Origin: Metallyticus violacea
Taxonomy: Eukaryota; Arthropoda; Insecta; Mantodea; Metallyticidae
Assembly: GCA_030762175.1 (NCBI GenBank)
Contig: CM060834.1
Location: 28,960,501 to 29,024,500, forward strand
Length of the DNA: 64,000 bases
Direction: 5' to 3'
A model generated the notes under the pieces. It did not search any database and was not told where the DNA came from. It saw nothing but the letters and a program-made list of their open reading frames with translations. A program made the position numbers and the translations under genes. Of the stretch, positions 12,947 through 23,124 are shown piece by piece (the first letter of the stretch is position 1; each line of letters starts with the position of its first letter).

Positions 12947-13120
12947 TCGCCTACGTGGTCTAGTGATAGCGTTTGCGACTACTAATCAGAAGATCATGGA
13001 TTCGAATCCCGGTATAGCTGAGTAATGTTTATTCAGAGTTTTTCCTTTCCCTAAGAAGGTGAACGCCAGAGATCTTTAAGGCGCCGGGTTCACTTGAGCT
13101 ATTATTAATTATTTTCATTT
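12947..13120 (+). mobile_element. tRNA-derived SINE, family V
   Basis: The head has an A-box-like tggtctagtgatagcg and a B box in ggattcgaatcccgg at tRNA spacing. The putative anticodon arm does not pair well, and the sequence runs on into a non-tRNA body (gagtttttcctttccctaag, gcgccgggttcacttg). It is therefore a SINE rather than a tRNA gene. I see no second full copy in this window. Confidence 0.65.
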
Positions 13121-13206
13121 CATTCTTCTCTACCGACTTAACATCTATAGTATTCAGTCCACAATATACAGACATCCGAAAAAACCAATGCAGTTAAAGA
13201 GACAAT

Positions 13207-13256
13207 AAAAAAAAAACACACTCACACACACACACACTCACATACACACAAAAAAA
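13207..13256 (+). repeat. (CA)n-type microsatellite
   Basis: A-rich start followed by interrupted CA repeats and a short A run. Confidence 0.9.
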
Positions 13257-13259
13257 TAC

Positions 13260-14145
13260 ATGTTCAAACTGAACATTTATTTATATGTATATGTATATAA
13301 TGTGTACATTATATTAATCAATTATATTACAATTGTAAAATTCTTTTCTTGTAAAGTTACCTCAACATGGGGGGTTCCTTTCAGTACACTCCCAAGGTTA
13401 AAACTTGTTCATACATCAAGGGGGTTTGTCGAATTTTGGTTAGTGAGTTACAGTCCATTTACGTAGAAAAATTTAAGATACCTTATGAAAAATATGATAA
13501 CACATATTATCAATAATAAAAATAAAACAAATCTTCATATACTCAATGCTATTTAATTATCTTGCTATCTAAAGGCTGCCCATTGAATGCGTAAGAATAT
13601 TAAATCCTCTCAAGTTATTTCAAACGATTGTTTTTATCCGACGATAAACAAAAATGCAAATCTGTTCATACAGAATAACTATGTACAAGGCCCATTCACC
13701 TGCAGAAGAATTTATAAAAGAATAATTATTTTTTATCTTGGTAATAAAATTAACTATATTTTGCGAAATATATTTCATATGCATTGATGAGGTACTTTAT
13801 ATGATAAATATTGTAAATAGATATAAGTACTTTATAATGAATTTCTCTTATTGCCATATTACTAATATTTTATATACATGTAATTAATTATACATTGCAA
13901 TGTGTGTGTATTTTAAATTATTTCCACCATGTAATGCAAAACTTGATATGTTCTGTGTTCAATTTATTTGAGTGCATACATCCTTGAACGCAATTAAATG
14001 TTGAGTTATGTCATTTTATGTTATTTGATTGGCAGAAACAACGCTTAGAAAGTCTAAGACCAAATTGCACTGGACATTTTTAAAATTCTGTACGATTAAC
14101 AAACGCTTGCTGGAAGGCAAGCGGGTTAAATTATCTAAGGCACTA
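13260..14145. other. AT-rich DNA, nothing recognised
   Basis: Short open frames only, of low-complexity composition. No RNA gene or repeat family assigned. Confidence 0.4.
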
Positions 14146-14149
14146 AGAT

Positions 14150-14400
14150 TTTGTTGATTTGTTTTATTTACGGATCCTATTTAACATCTCAGATCATCAG
14201 CGTCCCATTCAAATCAGGGCGTAAAACGACCGACAAATTTTGCTCAGAGGCCTCTTCTTTCAGGCTTGAGGTTCTTTATCGTGCCGTAAATGTACGACAC
14301 GGGACCCACGGCTTTACTTCCCTTCCGAAGGAAGGCATACACGCCCGAAAAAAATCCATCGACTTGACCTGAATTGAACCCGTGATCTTGTGTCTACGGG
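14150..14400 (-). mobile_element. tRNA-derived SINE, family I
   Basis: A minus-strand family I SINE with the tail (catctcagatcatcagcgtc), the body (aaacgaccgacaaattttg, cagaggcctcttctttcag, cgtaaatgtacgacacggg, cccttccgaaggaagg) and part of the tRNA-like head (gaattgaacccgtgatctt). Relative to other copies about 15 bp are lost between ggcatac and acgcccg, and the A-box side of the head has decayed. Confidence 0.9.
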
Positions 14401-14498
14401 GCAAGACTCAAAGAGATTTAAGGCATTAAAACACATGAATTTTAAGAGCTTATGAACCTTGTATTTGTTTACTATGTGGTAAATTAGTTATAACAGCA

Positions 14499-14590
14499 TT
14501 TTTACGCATCCATCAATCCTGGCCGGGATTGAACCCGCGATCTTGGGTTTAGGAGACAAGTATGATTACCACTACACCACCTGGATCGAC
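14499..14590 (-). mobile_element. SINE family I, head-only fragment
   Basis: Only the tRNA-like head and the first few body bases remain: catcaatcctggccgggatt, gaacccgcgatcttgggttt and ggttaccac-like A-box sequence, read from the plus strand. It lies about 100 bp from the 14.15-14.40 kb copy in the same orientation, and its head is better preserved than that copy's. Confidence 0.8.
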
Positions 14591-14719
14591 GACTGAGCTG
14601 CTCGGACGGGTCAGAGTAAATCACTTTCTGTAACAGTTGATGCCTATATTTTTATTTCCTTTGGATGCTTTGTATCTTGGCTAATTTTCGTTTATTCGAT
14701 TCTCTACATTTAAGACCAC

Positions 14720-14930
14720 AAAAACTGAACTGACTCAGATGGTAACGCTTGGGACTCGTTTTCTGGAAGTTCCGGGTTCCAATCCTTGATGCCAGCCATC
14801 CTTCGTGGTTTCGCCTTGTCACTTAAAACGAACGCTGGAATGGATATTTACTTTCCGTTCATTTCTCTATGACTCATTCCCTTTCATTTATTCCTTGTTA
14901 AAAGGTTGAAGACCAGACGATGAGGGTTGC
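14720..14930 (+). mobile_element. Probable tRNA-derived SINE
   Basis: An A-box-like segment (actcagatggtaacgcttgg) is followed about 30 bp later by a B-box-like one (gggttccaatcc). The non-tRNA body runs on through ttcgtggtttcgccttgtca. The two boxes have tRNA-like spacing, but no second copy in the window defines the ends, so the limits are approximate. Confidence 0.5.
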
Positions 14931-14944
14931 CGGTGAGCAGTGTG

Positions 14945-15140
14945 CAGTGGTGGAATTAGCTCGTTGGTAAAACTGTCCGGGAATCCGAGAACGTTAGGGA
15001 CTCCTCTTGCATTCTGTTACCCCACAAACCTGGCAGTTTTTCATTTCCCTCATTGTATCCCTTCGGTTCAGTAAGGTACAAAGACCCTTGTTGAGCTTCC
15101 GTGCCTGAAATCCTCCTCCGTTTCACCTAATCCTATTAAA
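14945..15140 (+). mobile_element. Possible second tRNA-like SINE
   Basis: The A-box-like tagctcgttggtaaaactg starts a segment ending in cacctaatcctattaaaaca, which resembles SINE or LINE tails. The B box is poor (gttagggactcc). Adjacent to the preceding SINE-like unit; a weak call. Confidence 0.3.
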
Positions 15141-15144
15141 ACAA

Positions 15145-15855
15145 CAAGAGCTCAATCTGCTCAATATTGGATACAAATCAAAAAATGAAGAAACAGAAGC
15201 GAAACTAGCAAAATATCGGAATGTCAAGTTCGTTCCTATGCCCTTCACGCAAGAAATCTGAGAACAGTCCTTTGACCTTATGTTTGGAAAAAACGAGCCA
15301 CTATGTTTGTTATACAGTCATTGTTTGGCAAATAACACCGCGGTAAAACTTTTCGTGAGTCATTTCACCTTCGGTAAGGCTCACCGGAAGCACAAGCACT
15401 GGAGGTATGCAAAATGAATAAGTAACGTAAGCGTGTATGTGTGTGTGCCGTGGCGTGTATCACGACAATGCTCATATATCTGACATAGTGCAAGTGCATT
15501 TCGGTTGTTTCCTGTGTTAACAACATTGTGAAAGAAGTAGCAAGTGTACTTCCGGACACGGCCAAATATTAAGCGTGAAGTAAACTTGCCCTATCAAACC
15601 ATCAAAAGTTTATCTTAGGTCCGTATAACTTTGGTAACTACTGTTTATATTTTACTACTATGATTTCTATCTCTACATGGCTCCAGTTTTTATTTAGGTA
15701 CTCACTTCTTTTCTTCTGTTTTATGTATTTATTCATTTATTTACCTTCGCAAGAATTAAGATCACGGGGGTTTCATTCACTTACCGGAAAAACACACCAC
15801 AAAAATAAAGAGTACAATATACATCGTGAAGCCTTTTTACAACCCCATGTGGGCC
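15145..15855. other. Unassigned DNA
   Basis: No gene or repeat family recognised. Short open frames on both strands have no known domain. Confidence 0.4.
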
Positions 15856-15859
15856 TGAG

Positions 15860-16155
15860 TTTTACCGCGATGATCACTGCGTTTTCTACCTCCATCACAT
15901 GATATCATTGGTAGAGTGCAGATTACAGGGGACATGCGATCAGCACACCGCATCCCGCTGATCGCTATATCGCGGCTTACTAGATCGGAGATTCCCACCT
16001 CTCTATCAGGCAGCTTCCCAATTGTCCTCACGAGGCTGGGTGGACCCCGTTCCAGACCCCCCATCTTAGAAAAATTCCTAAGTAGGTACCGGAAATCGAG
16101 CCCGGGCCTCCCGAGCAGCATTCAGCAACGCTAACCACTAGACCAAGGAGGTGGT
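15860..16155 (-). mobile_element. tRNA-derived SINE, family III
   Basis: Read on the minus strand, the unit begins with a strong tRNA-like head: tccttggtctagtggttagc (A box) and cgggctcgatttccgg (B box) at normal spacing. A GC-rich body follows with gggtctggaacggggtc and gccgcgatatagcgatcagc. The long body and lack of a tRNA-like 3' end rule against a real tRNA. The overlapping open frames on both strands are by-products of its GC content. Confidence 0.65.
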
Positions 16156-16159
16156 CACA

Positions 16160-16335
16160 ATAAACATAGTTATATAAAAATAAAAAGAGCCGAATTAAAT
16201 ATATACACATATATTGCATGTAAATAATATATAAGTTAATATAGTTTGAAAAATTATAAAGATAGTGTTAGAATTTCACTTGTTCTTCAACACTTTTTTT
16301 TTCCAGTACAAGGGGAGAAAGAGGAGGAGGAGAAA
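16160..16335 (-). mobile_element. LINE 3' untranslated segment (left of inserted SINE)
   Basis: The segment around 16,250-16,335 matches the sequence left of the LINE tail at 51.5 kb (for example aaaattataaagatagtgtt against aaaattgataaagttggtgt, then a GGAGA-rich purine block). With 16,623 onward it forms one LINE 3' end, split by the family II SINE. Confidence 0.55.
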
Positions 16336-16344
16336 TAAGAGATT

Positions 16345-16622
16345 TTTTTTTTTGAGTAGTGTTTAACGCCCGTTTTTACTACTGAGGCACCACAGACATT
16401 GGTGATGCATGCGATGAAATTTTAATTTGGGAAAGGATATTTTTTTAAGGTAGGAAGCGTTCCAGGCCTAAGTTTAGGGTACCTCCACGGAATTTGCCAT
16501 TTATGAGGACTGAAGAAAACCTGGAAAAAACCGCAGTCAGGAAAGACGGTCCTGGTGGGATTCGAACCTCAGATCTTCCACTCGCGAGTCCGCGCCTTAA
16601 CGACCTCGGCCACCCGTGGCGG
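16345..16622 (-). mobile_element. tRNA-derived SINE, family II, with 9-bp target duplication
   Basis: On the minus strand the head reads ggtggccgaggtcgttaagg (A box, Leu/Ser-tRNA style) and ggttcgaatcccaccagg (B box). The body has ttttttccaggttttcttca, cctaaacttaggcctggaac and a 3' end of gggcgttaaacactactc plus A-rich tail. The element is bracketed by taagagatt at 16,336-16,344 and 16,623-16,631, a convincing target-site duplication inside a LINE 3' end. A second full copy lies at 26.29 kb and a partial one at 56.58 kb. Confidence 0.9.
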
Positions 16623-16760
16623 TAAGAGATTGTTGTAATTCCTAGAGTTGAGGATATAACTACGACTTAATTGGATTATTTTCCGATAATCTCTGACTTT
16701 AGGAGAATTTTAGTCTCTAATTCGCAGCTTTATCAATGATACTCCGTTTTGGTGTACATT
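16623..16760 (-). mobile_element. LINE C-terminal remnant (right of inserted SINE)
   Basis: The sequence gttgtaattcctagagttga and then ataatctctgacttta parallels gttgtaattcctaaagttga and acaatctctgacttca in the LINE tail at 51.65-51.72 kb. In that copy the region encodes the end of a reverse-transcriptase ORF. Here the frame is destroyed. Confidence 0.6.
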
Positions 16761-17130
16761 TTCTCAGAAACAGTCGGAATTATATCTGTGAAGATTTTGA
16801 CACAAATACGTAAACACAGCTTCTCAATTTTAAATGTATATTATTTGAAAAAATAAATAAAACAGAAACATTGGTGTTAAAATTATGAAAAGTAGAAGTT
16901 GACAAATTGCAAAAAATAACAATGAGAGAAATTAATGAAAGAAGACTATTATCAGTAATACATGTTTTGTTATAAAGATAATTATTAAAATAAAGTAACA
17001 TCTAAGAAAACAAAATTAAAGTTTATACACGAATCATAAGATCAACTATACTCTTTGCTAGTGAACATGGTTTTGAAAAAGCAACTAAGCAAAGCTTTAT
17101 TTATTTGAAATGAATCGATTTTCATTTAAA
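16761..17130. other. AT-rich DNA, nothing recognised
   Basis: Low-complexity AT-rich sequence; short minus-strand frames only. Confidence 0.4.
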
Positions 17131-17134
17131 CCGC

Positions 17135-17255
17135 AGTGTGTTAAGCTCTTGGTTACAGTCAGCTGGGAAAAATTCAATGTTAAGGCCGGGGCTCGAAACA
17201 AGGATTTTCGGCTTGTCATGCCAATGACCTACCAAGTTACCGTGGTACAAGTTAA
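17135..17255 (-). mobile_element. tRNA-like repeat, minus orientation
   Basis: The minus strand shows an A-box-like ggtaacttggtaggtcattg and a B-box-like gtttcgagccccggcc with the anticodon-side segment gacaagccgaaaatc between them. The unit is a decayed inverted partner of the one at 17.36 kb. Confidence 0.5.
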
Positions 17256-17354
17256 TCACATTATTTGGGTTAATTTATTTTAAGAGGCTTCCAGGGTATA
17301 ATAGACTCCGTTGTGGGGTATAATAGACTAGTTTGTAAGAAATTCGAGGCTATA

Positions 17355-17460
17355 ATCGGGCAGGGTTGTGTAGTATATTGGTAGGAGCATCGTCACGACA
17401 AGCCGAAGGCCGTATCATGGGATTTTGTCGATTCAACTCTTGATTCCAAAAACCTTAAAA
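17355..17460 (+). mobile_element. tRNA-like repeat, plus orientation
   Basis: The plus strand shows gtagtatattggtaggagca (A-box-like), cgacaagccgaaggcc, then tgtcgattcaactcttg (degenerate B box). The core matches the reverse complement of 17,195-17,240, making a head-to-head inverted pair about 110 bp apart. Confidence 0.5.
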
Positions 17461-17464
17461 GAAA

Positions 17465-18250
17465 AATATTTAGTCCAGTTAAAGATTAAAACGGTATACG
17501 AAGAGAAAGAAATAATATGGAGTTTAGAGGTTAACTAGAACAAATCATGTAATAATTAAATTAAAGCTCAAGGATTAGGATGGGTTGGTGAATGCCAGAA
17601 GAAAAATTAGTAAAGAAAATGTATAAGTGGAAAACTATAGCCTCAAGCATATTGGGACGATCCAAAAACATATTAATGAATGATAAAACCAAATATATAT
17701 TAAAAAGCTTTAAATAGTAAATTGGATGGTATTTGTTCAGTATAAATTTGAAAAAAGCAAACTTTTGAGAATAATTAAATTTCAGTGCATTTGGAAGAAA
17801 AAGAAGTTGGAAATGCACGCTTTGTAAAGTACTGTAGCCTGCCAAAGATTTTTGCCCCAGCAGAACGCGGCAATTTCTCTAATGGTGGTTTTGGGTTTAA
17901 TTATTGCAGTGATATTATAATTTACTGCAGCCACTCGTGTGTTATACATATTGCTTTCAGTTCTTTCGAACTTGACCTGTTTTTAGATATTTAGTGAAAA
18001 GAAGTCTTTTTCTAAGCATGTTCTAAACAAAAAAGAATGGTTTCTGAAAAATTCCACTGATTTTCAACTACAAACATTTATAATTTTTTAAATTTAAAGA
18101 CAGGATTCTTAGTGTCAGCGAATAAAGTCACAGTAAACTATTACATGTTTATGCGGAAGGACTTTTACATTATACGCATATATAAAAAATGAATTCAGAA
18201 ATAAGACTTTGTACTAAAAGAGAGCTGATACTTTATTTAACTTCTGATGT
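17465..18250. other. Unassigned AT-rich DNA
   Basis: No gene or known repeat recognised; short open frames near 17,560 and 17,785 have no family resemblance. Confidence 0.4.
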
Positions 18251-18254
18251 TTCT

Positions 18255-18545
18255 GGCAGTTTAAATTCAACATGGTGGGACAAAAATGGATTTTCTCAGA
18301 CGGAGCGTTAAATTTTTGAAAAAATATCTTATTAAAATTTAGAATTTAGAAACACAGTGGATGCAGAAGAAACAGTATTCCAAAGACTTGAAAACAAGAG
18401 CCTTAAATGGTTTGGCCATCTGATAAGTATGGAAGAAGACAATTGGCCTAAAACAGTGTACGAATGGCAACCACTTGGAACAATGAGATTATGGAGTCAA
18501 TGGCAAGAAGAGGCTCAACACTGGAAGACATTGAAACAGTATACG
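18255..18545 (+). pseudogene. LINE reverse-transcriptase C-terminal fragment
   Basis: Translation around 18,357-18,520 gives the hallmark C-terminal segment found after the reverse transcriptase of many arthropod LINEs: LENKSLKWFGHLISMEEDNW, then VYEWQP. Upstream, in another frame, a recognisable MDFLRRS segment (around 18,290) and ETQWMQ-like sequence continue the same protein, so at least one frameshift is present. The fragment is strongly 5'-truncated with no catalytic domain, as expected for dead LINE insertions. The usual GRRKRGRPR stretch has decayed, and the open frame downstream of about 18,545 is not LINE sequence. The exact clade is uncertain. Confidence 0.75.
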
Positions 18546-18751
18546 TGTATATATATAGTGGGCTTGGCTAATTTTGAATATAAGATAGTTTTATTATTTT
18601 ATATTATAATTGTTTATGAGAGGAAATACCGTATAATTGGAAGGTGGTTGTTTAGAATAACTAATGGTAGGCAGTCAATGCATTACTTTGTATATAAGTG
18701 TGATATTCCATACGTCAGTGTGGTATACACTGTTACATTTTATATTAATAT

Positions 18752-19561
18752 TGTAACATTCACGCGGCTGATCGGAGCATTGCGCAACCTTACATAACAA
18801 GGAAGCGGCGAGAAACCACGCGGTAATGCGGTTTTAATAGGCTTTAGAAGCTTATACGAGAGACAGTAGGGCGTCCTCCACCCGCCCAAACTTTAGTTTT
18901 GAACCTACAAGATATATTCAAAGGAACCGGTGGTATGGTGGGGTTTTAAAAGGTTTGAGAAGCAGATTGGGCGTCGTTCGTCCACGTGCGCTTAACGAAC
19001 GAGATTTGTATATAAGGGAATGCTCTGGGCATCTCGAGGCACTGACTCATCATGCAATTACCGACACATTTCGTACAGTCTCCAGTAATCATTCAACAGT
19101 CAGGCGGTAAGACTCGGTCATGTAGTTGCACTCAATCGGCGTTCGCGGCAATCAGTTAATAACGCGGAGATTAACGCGCGAGGCAGTTAATGAGTAGTTT
19201 ACAAGTTAGTTGTGAAGTCCTGCTAAGGCGAATTAACCCAAGTATATCTTAAAAGGCAGTGTCGCGCCACGGTTATCTATCATTGCAACTCCGGTCATTA
19301 GTTTGACTGCCTCGGAATAGAAAACCAATACAAGTGTCGAGCGATAGGCAAATGAAAGTGGAAGTGTGAAGAGCAGTATCGTGTTCCGATGGTCAAGGCT
19401 GCTTCCAGCCTAAATGTCACTTTCGGAGACTGCAATCAACCGGTTCTCGACTGTCAGCCGTGTTTTTTCGAATTACCAAAACAATAAACACATTTAGCAC
19501 AGGTTCCAAACAGTGCATTGTATTTACAACTACCTTCCATGCCTTAAACCCTGCTCTTACA
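18752..19561 (+). mobile_element. Probable LTR of an LTR retrotransposon
   Basis: The unit begins TGTAACATTC and ends CTCTTACA, giving a perfect TGTAA...TTACA terminal inverted repeat. Inside, in LTR order, are a TATA-like gtatataagg at about 19,009, an initiator region with gactcatcatgc, and a late AATAAA at about 19,483. It is followed by gttagcagcaaacagcgg, which could be a primer-binding region. The base composition is more GC-rich than the flanks. No gag or pol is seen downstream, and no second LTR lies in the window, so this is a truncated 5' LTR with a stub of internal DNA. A solo LTR is less likely because the flanking bases (aatat and gttag) do not form a target duplication. Confidence 0.55.
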
Positions 19562-20035
19562 GTTAGCAGCAAACAGCGGTAGTGCCCTGAGAACGGTTCA
19601 CCGATGAAACGTAGGTGACTACATCCATCTTAATTAAAAATTAACATTTCAAATTGTGTCCCCCAACTCATGGCTATACCAAGCTCATGAACAAACGCTT
19701 CAAAATTGTGTCGTCCAATGTGCGACTTCATACTTACCCACATTACCCACATAACAGTTCGAAATACAGAATAGAAGGATGTGCACGATTGGCACAGGGG
19801 GACGGCAGTAGCTGTGCAAACCTGAGATAGACAGATTCAAAGCAAATGCACCCTTCTCAATGAATTTAAATTGATGTCACCACTACACCGCCATTTTCTC
19901 CTTCTTGGTTGGATTTTGGCTATAAAAATCATTGTACTTTTTCGGGGTGGTGGATGAGTTAACAGTTTTCACGCATTCTCTTCATCTCTTTATCCTCCTC
20001 CTCTTCCTCCTCCTCCTCCTCCCCCTCCTCCTCCT
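19562..20035. other. Unassigned DNA
   Basis: Possible short internal stub of the LTR element (to about 19,630), then unrecognised sequence. Confidence 0.35.
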
Positions 20036-20043
20036 CCTCCTCC
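19993..20043 (+). repeat. (CCT)n microsatellite
   Basis: Interrupted CCT/CTC repeat. Confidence 0.95.
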
Positions 20044-20044
20044 A

Positions 20045-20205
20045 CGTACTTCTTCACCACAACAGCCCGATATCAGGCGTTAGCCTGCCTCATTGAACGC
20101 TACGTCCTCTATCATTGACAGAGGGCAGTGTTGAAGGGAGTACATGTTATCAAACTCGGGACCTCTGGGCAACCGTTAGCAACTAACCACTAAACTAAGG
20201 TTAGT
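20045..20205 (-). mobile_element. tRNA-derived SINE, family IV (decayed)
   Basis: On the minus strand the head has an A box within ccttagtttagtggttagtt and a degenerate B box in ggtcccgagtttgataac at tRNA-like distance. A short body carries ctgccctctgtcaatgatag. The limits are estimated. Confidence 0.45.
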
Positions 20206-20209
20206 TAAA

Positions 20210-21270
20210 GTCCATTTCATCTCCTGTTATGCACCAAAAACATTTATATCTAAGCTTTTATAAGGAAATAAAAATGAAAGGCTTAATACATTTAACTTCT
20301 GGGCAAAAGGGTTTTTCACAGTTTTACTCGTGTTGATCATATGTTCGAAATTAAATTTGTTTGGGTGATTTTTTAACCCCCTCTTTTATCTTTATCTTTA
20401 TTTTATCTTTATTTATTTTATATATTGTACGCCTGTATTGTAACTTCTGCATTTAAAGTACAGTATTAAACATGACAGCGTTTTCTGCTGTATTCGCTTA
20501 TGCCCTCGTGGGAAGAGAAGCCATGCACCGAGCCAAGTGCAATTCCCCAACTTGATACGAAGTTTCGTCAGCCCTATAATATCTTAGCTAGAAGGACAAG
20601 CTTTCCTATTCTTTTAGTTAGGTCATTAACATACAGTTTCTCGCTATTCTTCAAAGCGAAGTGCCGACATTTTATTTGTCTTTGTCAGTAAGGCTGACTT
20701 GCCTCAGCTGTTTAAAGCGGTTCTTGGTAAAAACTTTGTGTGAAGGAAAAGAAACACCTACCGACTACCGCGTTTATTTCTTCATTCCCATTCACCGCTG
20801 TCTGCTTTTCCTTTCGTACGTTTTTATCTTCCTTTTTTTTTCCATACGCATTTGCTTGGGCTGCGGTTTGCACATCAACTACCAGTAGCCAAGCAGTCTC
20901 GACATGACTTTATCGCACAAATTGGCTACTGGCAGCGACAGAGGATAAACTGCGCAAGTCTCCCTAGAGAAAGGTTTATAAATGTACGTTCAAGACTTTA
21001 GGATAAGGGAGTGGAGTGAGAAAAGAAAAAAGGATACAGGTAAAGGCTTGCGGCAAGAGATCCGGTTTACCTCAGTTTATACTCACGCACTTGTTTCCAA
21101 TGTAAACTAATGCATTGAAATTTTATCTTCAGGCACAACAAGCATCTCGCCTCCAAAGTAACTTACCATCACAATCGATATTAAAGAGATTTAGGTCCTT
21201 TGCTTGTTTTCTATTGAAAAGAGTACACTTTCTAGATTAATACAGCTTGTAGCTATGCTGTGCATTACGA
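20210..21270. other. Unassigned DNA
   Basis: Nothing recognised as a gene. A small inverted repeat is present: ctaccagtagccaa (20,879-20,892) against ttggctactggcag (20,922-20,935). Confidence 0.4.
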
Positions 21271-21275
21271 TTTGT

Positions 21276-21417
21276 TTTAAATTTATGTATTTCTAAATAA
21301 AACTATGCAAAAGAAGTGTATCTATTTGTAATATAAAAGTAACAAGTAAAGGCTGCTCGTCTGCTCTGCGATATAATTAATATTTCGACATGTGCAAACT
21401 ATCTTCTGTTTTTTCTC
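21276..21417 (+). repeat. Direct repeat flanking copy 2, left
   Basis: The sequence tttctaaataaaactatgca ... gtaatataaaagtaacaag ... catgtgcaaactatctt is repeated at 22,869-23,011 with small differences. The two ~140-bp repeats stand directly on either side of copy 2 of the ~143-bp-monomer element. Confidence 0.8.
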
Positions 21418-21433
21418 CCCCCCCCCCTTTTTT

Positions 21434-22624
21434 AGCGAATTCCAAGTAACGAAGTTATTGCAGCCGTGCCCGCAAAACATTTTTAAGCGAATTACGAATA
21501 TAAGCAATTGCGATTGCACCCAAGAATATCGGTTTGAATAATTTTTACCAATTCTGCCTAATATGCGATGTATGTATGAATGTATATGTGTGTGTCTGTT
21601 AACGCTCTAGCGGTCGCAATGTGTTTTTTTTCCCACAACTAAACTCAACATATACCATTTAAATAAAATAAGAAAAATAGTGAAATCAGATTATTAGGAG
21701 TGGGGTTATACTTGAAAAACGAGTGAGGGTTAAAACGAAATTTAAACATTGCTTTAGCGGCCGCGTTTTAATTTTTTTTTAAAGAAACTCGGTATATGCC
21801 TTTGAAATAAAACAAGGAAAATAGTTTCCGAAAATCAATTAAATCTGACTATTAGGAAGGGGGGTTTAACTAAAACCCAAAAGTTAAAAATCGCTCTAGC
21901 AGCATCAACATTGTTTATTTACAACAAAATTCGGTATATACAATTTAAATAAAATAAGAAAAATACTTTCCGAAAATTAGGGAAATTGGGACATTAGGAG
22001 TGCGGTATACTTCAAAACCGAAATTTATAAGGAGCTCTTGCGTTTGCTTTTCTCTGTATTGTTTTAAAATAAAAGGGAAAAGTAATTCAGCATACAAACT
22101 GTATATACAAAGCTGCATATGTTTTATATTTAACAAAAGCAATGTCGTGAAGATAACAAATGTGAAACATTAATATGATATGTGTTTGAAAATTATATTT
22201 GTATATAAGAGTGCTGCGTAGTAACGTTTGATTTACACATTTTTATCATTATAACATTTAAATTAAATGTCAAAGTCAATGAAAATCGATGAAACTTTCA
22301 AGTGTTTATTGCTGAATGTGTATACTTCTTTAGTACATTATAATTGTTTTTAAATAGTAACATGCTTTTGTTCCATTGAAACATTTTAACATCTTAAATA
22401 CGCAATGTAAGTCGAAACTTTCGGTTATTTCTCTCTATTTTAGTGCACGTAAAGATGATACCAAGGGATCAGTTCAGAAATATGGTTACATTTGAAAATG
22501 TTTAAAAATACTCACACAGTATAGCTTTGTATATCAGAAGTCATATATTTCTTTTAGTTAATAGTACATCACTAATTTTTTTGATCTAATCTCAACAACA
22601 ACGATGATGATGATGATGATGATG

Positions 22625-22665
<41 letters not shown>

Positions 22666-22865
22666 TTTAAAAAATGTGCTTTCTATTTCGTAATACATAT
22701 AGGTTGCAAAAATTCCAATTTTGTTCCTTTAATACCTCACAGTAACATCATAACTTATTTCATTTCATTAATTAATAAAACCTAATTTGGATGCTATTTA
22801 TTTTTTATCATAAGTTATTCAACTAGGAATTCGCTTAGTTCAAGCAGCTCCTGTGTGACGAAATT
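21434..22865 (+). repeat. Copy 2 of the ~143-bp-monomer repeat element
   Basis: This is the best preserved copy. Its leader reads gcgaattacgaatataagca then attgcgattgcaccc. The tandem array begins with gttaacgctctagcggtcgc. Core motifs start near 21,604, 21,751, 21,893 and 22,034, giving spacings of 147, 142 and 141 bp. After the fourth core the unique tail begins (tttaacaaaagcaatgtcgtg, gtgaaacattaat, ctatttt-agtg). It passes through a GAT/AAT trinucleotide run and ends gcagctcctgtgtgacg. Every part corresponds in order to copy 1 at 4.0-5.7 kb. No open frame is shared between the copies. Confidence 0.75.
22603..22665 (+). repeat. (GAT)n(AAT)n microsatellite
   Basis: Trinucleotide run inside the tail of copy 2, preceded by ctcaacaacaac as in the other copies. 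Confidence 0.95.
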
Positions 22866-22868
22866 GAG

Positions 22869-23011
22869 TTTTAAATTTCTGTGTTTCTAAAGAAAACTAT
22901 GCAAAAATAGTATTTCTATTAATAATATAACAGCAACAAGAAAAAGTTGCCTGTCCGTTCTGCTACATATTTCGCAGTTCGATATGTGCAAACTATCTTG
23001 TGGCTTTCTTT
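22869..23011 (+). repeat. Direct repeat flanking copy 2, right
   Basis: Matches 21,276-21,417 (tttctaaagaaaactatgca, aatataacagcaacaag, gatatgtgcaaactatctt). It begins within a few bases of the end of copy 2. Confidence 0.8.
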
Positions 23012-23091
23012 TCTCTAGTTTGTTTTCTTTGCTAGTATCTCTGGTTTCTTTTAAACTAGTTTGGTGAACGCTGCATCTGCGAGCGCCATGG

Positions 23092-23092
<1 letters not shown>

Positions 23093-23122
<30 letters not shown>
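23093..23122 (+). repeat. Poly(T) tract
   Basis: A run of 30 T residues; could be the complement of a retroposon poly(A), but no body is recognised next to it. Confidence 0.95.
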
Positions 23123-23123
<1 letters not shown>

Positions 23124-23124
23124 T

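Noticed and set aside
12947..13020. A possible real tRNA gene
   Set aside because: A and B boxes are present, but the anticodon and acceptor stems do not pair and the unit continues into a SINE body.
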